Positions 57,764 to 64,000 of a stretch of DNA of 64,000 nt are shown here, in pieces; the first letter of the stretch is position 1; each line of letters starts with the position of its first letter. The notes under the pieces were generated by a model. It searched no databases. It worked only from the letters and a program-made list of their open reading frames with translations, and had not been told where the DNA came from. This DNA comes from Phymorhynchus buccinoides (Eukaryota; Mollusca; Gastropoda; Neogastropoda; Raphitomidae): positions 28,690,013 to 28,754,012 of the forward strand of contig CM065704.1 in NCBI GenBank assembly GCA_017654935.2. Reading direction: 5' to 3'. Made by a program: the position numbers and the translations under genes.

Positions 57764-57936
57764 CAGCAACAACCGCTTAAGTCAAAATTGAAGGGACTGA
57801 AATTTTCTTTTGAGAGAGCCAATATTTTGAGTTAAAAAGACTTTTCAACATTGAGATTATTATAGTGGGATCCAAAAATTATTGAGTTATCCAGTGTTTT
57901 TGAGTAATCTGTTTTTGAGTTATCAGTTCTCCACTG
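57764..57936. mobile_element. TA-flanked MITE ending TCTCCACTG, copy 1
   Basis: Body CTTAAGTCAAAATTGAAGGG, GACTTTTCAACATTGAGATT and repeated GAGTTATC. Same family as 61638-61873; ends CAGC.. / ..CACTG between TA dinucleotides. Confidence 0.8.
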
Positions 57937-58092
57937 TATATATTGTACTTCAGGAATGAGAAGAAACTGAGAGACCATTGAAATGTGTTTCACTTTCACC
58001 CGTGTACAGTGAGGGTGAAGGTTTGTTGCTTGTCCTTGTTGGCTCTCCCTGGCCTTGCACTCACTTGTTGGAGACTGACCTGCATGAGTTTT

Positions 58093-58280
58093 CAGGCATG
58101 GTAGACCTCTGCGAATCGCGGAAAATCCGAGAAACAGTTTGAAACAAAATTATTAAAAGATGCTTTGAAATGGCATGAAAAAGTGAAAATTTCACTCATT
58201 TATTGAATTGAATTTTCTTCGGCCCCCTAGACCTCCGGCCATTTTCCTTGAAAACCACTTTGCCCCCACTACCATGCCTG
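58093..58280. mobile_element. CAGGCATGGTAG element, uninterrupted
   Basis: 188 bp, ends CAGGCATGGTAGACC / CTACCATGCCTG, flanked by GTTTT. Lacks the insert present in 13862-14440. Confidence 0.9.
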
Positions 58281-58657
58281 GTTTTATGTCTCTTGGTTGA
58301 TTCATTGTATTCTGGCTGTTGCTAAAATTAATTCCCTCAAGGTGTGTGAATGTTTCAAGTTGTTGAACTTTTGAAGCCTAATTGCATGTAACTTTTTGTT
58401 ATTGTACGATGTTCATTTATTGTGAACAAGGCACAAGGAGCTTATTGTAAGAGCCACTATTTGCTGTGCTGAGTTTTCTACGCTGGGGTATGCTCTCTTT
58501 GATGATAACTTACGTTGCGTGAATCTAAATGCTTGGTTATAAATGCATCTCCGTTAACTGAATTCAGCGTAGGTGGAATATCCCACCTTGCATGCGCAGC
58601 TTAAGGTCCAACTGAACTTATCTGCTTTTCTAATGAGCAACTTATGACGCACATTTT

Positions 58658-58890
58658 ACCGCCAGGGGGCAGTCAAAACCAGTAGGGGCTTAGCGCGCGA
58701 TATTCTTAGTTGGGCGTTGTGAGAGAGAAAGAGAGGGAGATGAGTCTCTCTCTCTCTCTCTCTCTCTCTCACTGCGTCCAACTAAGAATATCGCGCTCAT
58801 CTCCCTCTCTCTCTCTCTCTCTCTCTCTCACTACGCCCAACTAAGAATATCGCGCGCTAACCCTTACTGGTTTGACTGCCCCCTGGCGGT
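58658..58890. repeat. Long hairpin with paired CTCF-like motifs
   Basis: Arms of about 85 bp: ACCGCCAGGGGGCAGTCAAA, GCGCGATATTCTTAGTTGGG on the left and their complements on the right (ending CTGCCCCCTGGCGGT). TC/GA runs and a third partial CCAACTAAGAATATCGCGC sit in the loop. Confidence 0.85.
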
Positions 58891-59576
58891 CAAATCATCG
58901 TCCTAAGTTGACCATTGGATCAGCAAAACTAAACAAGTAAAATGAATCATTCAAATGGGCGTTTTAGTTTGTTTTTGCTTACTCGGTTACTGGGACGAAA
59001 TATCATTGATGCGTAAAGAGAAATTACTTCTTAACAAAACTTTTCCACTATGTAATTGTATCTCATTGAATAATGATGACATTGTTCACCCACATTATTA
59101 TTATTCATGGTTTTTTTTTGTTTAAAAAAAAAGAAGATTATTATTCAGTCATCGTCTAATTGTTGCATCCTTTACACTAAATGTTGGGTATTAACAGTCT
59201 GAATGGTTTTTTTCTGATGCCATAGTCAGCTTACGACATCATCCTACCTATTTTAAGGCAGATGTTAACCCCCCCTCCCCCAAAAAAAACAAAGAAGGGA
59301 AGAAAACCCCAACAACCTCCTAGCCTGAAGCCATGAAGCCATGAAGGCCTGTGTTTGGAAACTCTCTCCAAGAGGATTCAGACTAAGACAGAGGGAAAGC
59401 GTTTTGGGGGCAGATTTACATTGGTTTTTCAGGATTAGCTTGACACTAATGTAGTTGCTGTGTTCGGGTACAGACTAGGATTTTAGTTTAGTTTCAGAAC
59501 AGACTGTGTTTTCTTTATTTTGTTTCTGGCCCCCGATTATGGTTTGTTTTCTATGCATTGATGATCACCCATTCTC

Positions 59577-59996
59577 CAATAGACAATTTTCGGAAAAAAC
59601 TAGGGGAGAGCACTTCGTGAAAATTAGAGTTGTTTACCTCCATTACTCTGTCAAATACCATATCGACAATGGAACAATGGAGTCGAAGCTTGAAACCGCA
59701 GGATGCGAGTCAGCGACTTGCAAACATTTTGTAGAAAAATAAGGGGTGACCTGCTTAATAAGTTGCTACAAAGTGATAGAACTTACAAACTGTGACGTAA
59801 AAATATAAATGACATCAATTTCAGAATGATGCACTTCGTTCTACATGCTGTGTGTCTCCTCAAACACAAGAAGCGAGGGCTGGGGATTAACATGATGGCA
59901 GAGTAACTTCCCCTGTTTGACCGATTGAATTAGGCAAAATAACTTCTACACACCATGAAATTACTCCCCTTAATTATTTCCGAACAATTCCTATTG
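59577..59996. mobile_element. Inverted-repeat element CAATAGAC...CCTATTG, copy 2
   Basis: Matches 15131-15540 throughout. Confidence 0.8.
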
Positions 59997-60221
59997 TAAG
60001 CTAGTCAAAGCATTTAGTTAAGGATCACCTCATGCTTTTGCCCAACTTTTAGTTAAATTACAAACTGGTGAGCTGAGAACTGTAGAAGGAACATAAAGGA
60101 ACTAAACTTTGTCTATTCTGTATTAAGACATCACTTTTAGCACTTTTTTAAACACTTTTTACAGTTTGTGTGTGTGTGGTGCATGTATGCGTGTGTGCAT
60201 GCATGTATGTATGTTTGCATG

Positions 60222-60224
<3 letters not shown>

Positions 60225-60263
<39 letters not shown>

Positions 60264-60296
60264 TGTGTGTGCATGTGTGTGCGTGTGTGTGTGTTG
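60225..60296. repeat. (GT)n microsatellite just upstream of an exon
   Basis: GT run with few interruptions ending about 12 bp before the F-BAR exon. Confidence 0.95.
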
Positions 60297-60308
60297 TTTC
60301 CTTTTCAG

Positions 60309-60394
60309 GGCTACGATGGCTTTGAAGAGCTGCGGAAGTTTATCAAGCAGGGGAGCGAATTCAGCAAGGAGGTGGGAGCAATACTGCAGGAAAG
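60309..60394 (+). CDS. F-BAR domain exon (nostrin-like)
   Basis: Acceptor TTTCCTTTTCAG and donor GTCAGT bound 86 nt reading [20 protein letters not shown] and EVGAILQER. The pattern GF/Y-x-x-L...G-x-x-F-x-K-x-x-x-x-x-L-Q-x-R matches the first helix of F-BAR (FCH) domains and is closest, from memory, to nostrin (NGENFCKQVTSVLQQR). Such proteins bind and curve plasma membrane during endocytosis and usually have a C-terminal SH3 domain. The exon ends in phase 2. The other exons are not found here; the gene runs rightwards out of the window, and its very short N-terminal exon lies somewhere upstream. The family is reasonably sure; the exact member is not. Confidence 0.75.
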
Positions 60395-60466
60395 GTCAGT
60401 AAAACCCTGATTGTTGAAATGGTGGTGATGCTAATGATGATGGTTGTTGTTGTTGTTGTTGTTGTT

Positions 60467-60610
60467 CCCTGGCTTAACGACTCCAGGGATCATCCCAATA
60501 GCCGAAGCACTTGAACACTTTGGTACAGCTAGGGATGTGAACATTACGTGTTTGACCGTTTTTGAGTACCCCCGTCACGTCAGGGCAGCCACACTCCGAC
60601 TTCGGAGGAT
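60467..60610. repeat. Dispersed repeat, copy 2 (paired with 3797-3946)
   Basis: Preceded by a (TTG)n run of eight units at about 60443-60465. Confidence 0.65.
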
Positions 60611-60800
60611 TTTAGACTGATGATGTTATGCCAGGAGCTTGTCATGGCTTAAGACAATCCCCCGCACAACCATGCATGGCATACCAACATTTTGATGTAG
60701 CCTTGGCGTTCTATGCTATAGCTTATGTCAACTGGTCTGACACAGCCTCATGCCAAGGCGTGTGGTGGTGGTGATGATGATTATGATGATGATAATAATA

Positions 60801-60920
<120 letters not shown>

Positions 60921-60988
60921 CCAATGTAACTGCACAAATGTGTTATGGATTAAGATAGGGTGATTAAGGTGAGTGAAAGAGAGTTGGT

Positions 60989-60991
<3 letters not shown>

Positions 60992-61034
<43 letters not shown>
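60992..61034. repeat. (GA)n microsatellite
   Basis: GA units followed by GT. Confidence 0.97.
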
Positions 61035-61038
<4 letters not shown>

Positions 61039-61459
61039 GTGTGTGTGTGTGCGTGTGTGCGTGTTTTAAATTTAAATTTTTGTATAATTTCTTTATTATC
61101 TATTGAATTTTATCGTTTTTTGTTTTACTTTTTTTTTCAATGTCAGTACAGTTTTTATAGTTAATCTGACAATAAATTGGTTCCAGTCCAGTTCAGTGTG
61201 TGTGTGTATGCGTGTGCATGCATGTGTGTGTGTGCATTTTTTATTGAAGCTACAGGTGCTTTTCGAAACAGATCATCAGATGGTTGTTTTGCGTACATAG
61301 AGTAACACAATGTAAGTCGTAGCATAGCATCGGAATGTCAAGTCACAGACAGCTGCAAATGCTGTTAAACCAACCTGTAAACGTTGGTCATAAATTCTGT
61401 TCCTATGCTTTTTCAGCAGTGTGAATCATCCATGAAATTTGGTTTTAGAATACTAAATA

Positions 61460-61635
61460 CAGTGGAACCTCCCTTATAAGACCTCCCATTATAAGACTCC
61501 CTCCTACATAAGACCTGCTTCTCTGAGACATTGCCCTTCTTTGTAAGTATTAAAATTACCTACCTTATGAGACCCCTCCCTTATAAGACCTCATTTTGGA
61601 TGATTTTTGAAGGTCTTATACGGGAGGTTCCACTG
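61460..61635. mobile_element. pogo-like MITE, copy 3
   Basis: TA-flanked CAGTGGAACCTCCC / GGGAGGTTCCACTG. Opposite orientation to copies 1 and 2. Confidence 0.88.
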
Positions 61636-61637
61636 TA

Positions 61638-61873
61638 CAGTAAACAATGCTTAAGTCAAAATTGAAAGGACTGAAATTTTATTTTGAGATAGCCATTGTT
61701 TTGAAACTCAAAACAATAGCTATCTCAAAATAAAATACAAAGACTTTTCAACATAGAGATTACTATACTGGGACCCAAAAAATATTGTGAGTTATCCAGT
61801 GTTTTTGAGTTATCCGTTTTGAGTTATCCAGTGTTTTTGAGTGATCCGTTTTTGAGTTATCAGTTCTCCACTG
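61638..61873. mobile_element. TA-flanked MITE ending TCTCCACTG, copy 2
   Basis: Shares the TA at 61636-61637 with the pogo-like MITE to its left. Body as in 57764-57936, with an internal inverted block (GAGATAGCCATTGTTTTGA / complement). Confidence 0.8.
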
Positions 61874-62119
61874 TAGTTAGCCATCTGCTTTAGTAGTAGG
61901 TGTGATTGTGTAAACCAGTGTCGGTTGTTCAGAATGGGTTTCAGCAGAAGCAGAAAACATTGTTTCCAACCCTGAAAATGATTGTTGCGGTACATGTTTG
62001 ATCTCTCTGTCTTTGTCGAACTCTCACACAGTTTCCTGTCATATGAGTGCTGATGCATCATGCTGTCGTTATGCGCCTAACTAAGAAATAGCTAGGCCCA
62101 GCATGTCCGTCTTCGGCTG

Positions 62120-62340
62120 GAGAAAATCTTTATAAGAGTTTCCAGAACAAGGGCAGGAGAATGGACCAGCAAGGCAGACAGATAATAGATCAGTAAGCAA
62201 AGGGAAAAGGCAGACTCAAAGAGAGTGATATATTAGAGGAAGCAACAAGCACAGAACTTCCAGTGAAGTTAATGTTTTACGTCTTCCCGATCTATAAAGA
62301 CCATATGGGACATGAAGAACTTCCAGAAGGTCAGGGAACT
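62120..62340. repeat. Dispersed repeat, partial copy of the 21093 family
   Basis: GGCAGGAGAATGGACCAGCA, CAAAGAGAGTGATA, CAAGCACAGAACTTCCAG. Confidence 0.6.
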
Positions 62341-62540
62341 ATTTATATGAATCCCATTTGATCGAGACATGCCAATTTTACTTTTGTTTGTTTTTGCATC
62401 ACTCACCAGGCACAAAAACAGATTTTAGATTCATTTGTCTTCTTAAAAGCATTCTTTTAATAAACACATTCTTCCACCAGTGATGAACACCAGAGTTTAG
62501 AAGGGGATAGAAGAATAAAAGGGAGAAATAATTTTTTTGT

Positions 62541-62862
62541 CTGCTTCTGCATTCCCAGGCCATATGGCCATAATGGGTAAGGTAAGTATGTGTCCAGTTT
62601 TCAGTTTTCACTGGTCTCCCCGCTGCGTACAGCCGACACATTCCGATTTCGGAGGAGCTCAGAGGAGAAACATTATTTGGAAGATTTGTTTGAAAAAAGG
62701 CAGGAGAATGGGGCCAATAAGTCAGAAAGATAGCAGATGATAGAAAACAAAGGGAAAAGGCAGAGTCAAAGAGAGTGGCAGATTAGAGGAAGTTACAAGC
62801 ACAGAACTTCCAGAAAGTGGGGGAACCATTTTTCAGAAAGACCCCCCCCCCCCGGTATCCCC
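62541..62862. repeat. Dispersed repeat ending AGACCCCCCCCCCGGTATCC, copy 2
   Basis: Second long copy of 21093-21390. Confidence 0.7.
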
Positions 62863-63427
62863 ACAGGGAGAGACTCATGGAGGGGGTCCGGTCGTCCAGC
62901 TCCCTGTATGGAGGCACGAGGCATCCACCCACTGCCCCGAGAAATAAATGATGTTATATATATACATGTATATATGTGGAACTTGATGCCACCAAACACT
63001 ACAGCAGTGTGAAAGTCTAGTCAACCCACCGTGGCACATGCATTAAACGTGACACTGTATTATTATCACTCCGGTAAGAGTTTGCACAAGTACACCTGTT
63101 ACAGGGTAAACATCAGCTTGCATATTATATATATATATATATATATAAACGATCAAAAATTGAAGAAGAAAAAACAAACACACCATTAAACTTTCCTCTT
63201 ATGTATATATATAATTTGCTTTAATAGAAAAATTTGGTATCCAATGTATGTTTTGTGAACCTAAGAAACAAACTCCATTATTTTAACTTTAACTTTATGA
63301 TTTGTGTTCTGAAAAGAAGAAAAGAAAATGTGCTGATTTACTTTTTCTCCCAATGGGGACAGCTGCCTATGCAAAGACAGCTGTTTCGTCTTCGTGAAAG
63401 ACTTCAGTCTGCATATATAGACCTAAT

Positions 63428-63763
63428 CAGGGATGGATTTGGGGTACATGAGAGGGGGGGTGGAGGGGTTACAAAAAGGGCTTGGGTCTGGGGGCCAGCG
63501 TAGGACCCCTGGTGGGGTCCAGGGACTGTTAATGCCCCTGGTGGGGGTCATGGGACAATGCCCCTGAAGCTTTTTTTAACAAAATAAGGTGCAGAAACTG
63601 TCGTAAGTTTACCTTAGAGCGAAACATTAAACAGGACTCTTTCTCCCTTTCTCTTTTTTTCTCTCTCTCTCTCTTCCTTTTTTGTTTGTTTGCGGAATGG
63701 GGTGGGGGGGGGGTGTTACGTAACCCAGGTAACACCCCCCCCCCCCCCTCGGATCCGGCCCTG
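63428..63763. mobile_element. hAT-like MITE, CAGGG...CCGGCCCTG ends
   Basis: Left CAGGGATGGATTTGGG, right CCCTCGGATCCGGCCCTG, flanked by CTAAT on both sides. Contains poly-C/G and a TC run. Confidence 0.65.
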
Positions 63764-63902
63764 CTAATGGTGGTGTGTTAATTAATAAAAACAACAACCA
63801 AAAAACAAGACTGCAGGCATAAAAAAAATAATTAGGCGCTGAAGAATTATATTGTTGAATGCATGAACTTGGGCTTACGACAGACATAAAACACTTCATT
63901 AA

Positions 63903-64000
63903 TTAACCCTTTCATCGCCACTGTCGCCGCTTGGCACCACAATGATTCAACACCCATGTCACTAAGTAAAAGGCGTCAAATGAGGGTCTGTCGACCAATG
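63903..64000. mobile_element. TTAA-flanked MITE, CCCTTTCACCGCC family, copy 6, cut by window edge
   Basis: TTAACCCTTTCATCGCCACT, then the family body (CACCACAATGATTCAACACC). Confidence 0.88.

Noticed and set aside
63355..63430. Possible exon reading LPMQRQLFRLRERLQSAYID
   Set aside because: AG precedes it but there is no clear donor, no recognisable domain, and a hAT-like MITE begins at 63428.

Overview
The window looks like animal nuclear DNA, most likely a marine gastropod or other mollusc. This is an inference. It rests on split genes with GT/AG introns of 1.5-3 kb, CR1- and L2-type LINEs, several tRNA-derived SINEs, many miniature inverted-repeat elements, (TTAGGG)-type repeats, and a very heavy load of (GA), (CA) and poly-C/poly-G tracts. 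I see no bacterial-style gene packing; nearly all long open frames are microsatellite or minisatellite translations.

Two host genes are visible. On the minus strand, seven coding exons between 21,950 and 8,836 encode almost all of a p23 (PTGES3-type) Hsp90 co-chaperone: the CS domain, a WPRLTKE motif, an MMNSMGG segment and an acidic tail ending DLPDLQ-stop. All intron phases are consistent, but the start-codon exon is not securely found. On the plus strand, one exon at 60,309-60,394 encodes the first helix of an F-BAR domain resembling nostrin. The genes point away from each other. About 38 kb between them is almost entirely repeats.

Layout. 0-8.3 kb: truncated MITE, SINE, 51-bp minisatellite, TTAA-flanked and pogo-like MITEs, 60-bp minisatellite, three CAGACCTG-ended elements. 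8.3-22 kb: p23 and its introns, packed with nested MITEs, SINEs and two copies of a SINE whose head is the 5' end of U2 snRNA. 22-32 kb: CR1-like LINE remains on the minus strand, one split by a complete Helitron-like element and by an L2 3' end. 32-35 kb: a broken Ty3/gypsy integrase between identical 107-bp repeats, and a long poly-G tract. 35-46 kb: microsatellites, another MITE and SINE, LINE fragments, a plus-strand CR1 3' end and a candidate Helitron with a GC-rich tandem array. 46-54 kb: AGGTCA-rich repeats, more MITEs, and long CA and TC tracts. 54-64 kb: two weak exon candidates, a 202-bp tandem repeat, a hairpin with paired CTCF-like motifs, the F-BAR exon and further MITEs.

The most unusual item is the U2 snRNA-headed SINE family: two 129-bp copies of about 97% identity, each with a target-site duplication, and one with its unoccupied site preserved in a paralogous repeat at about 9.45 kb.
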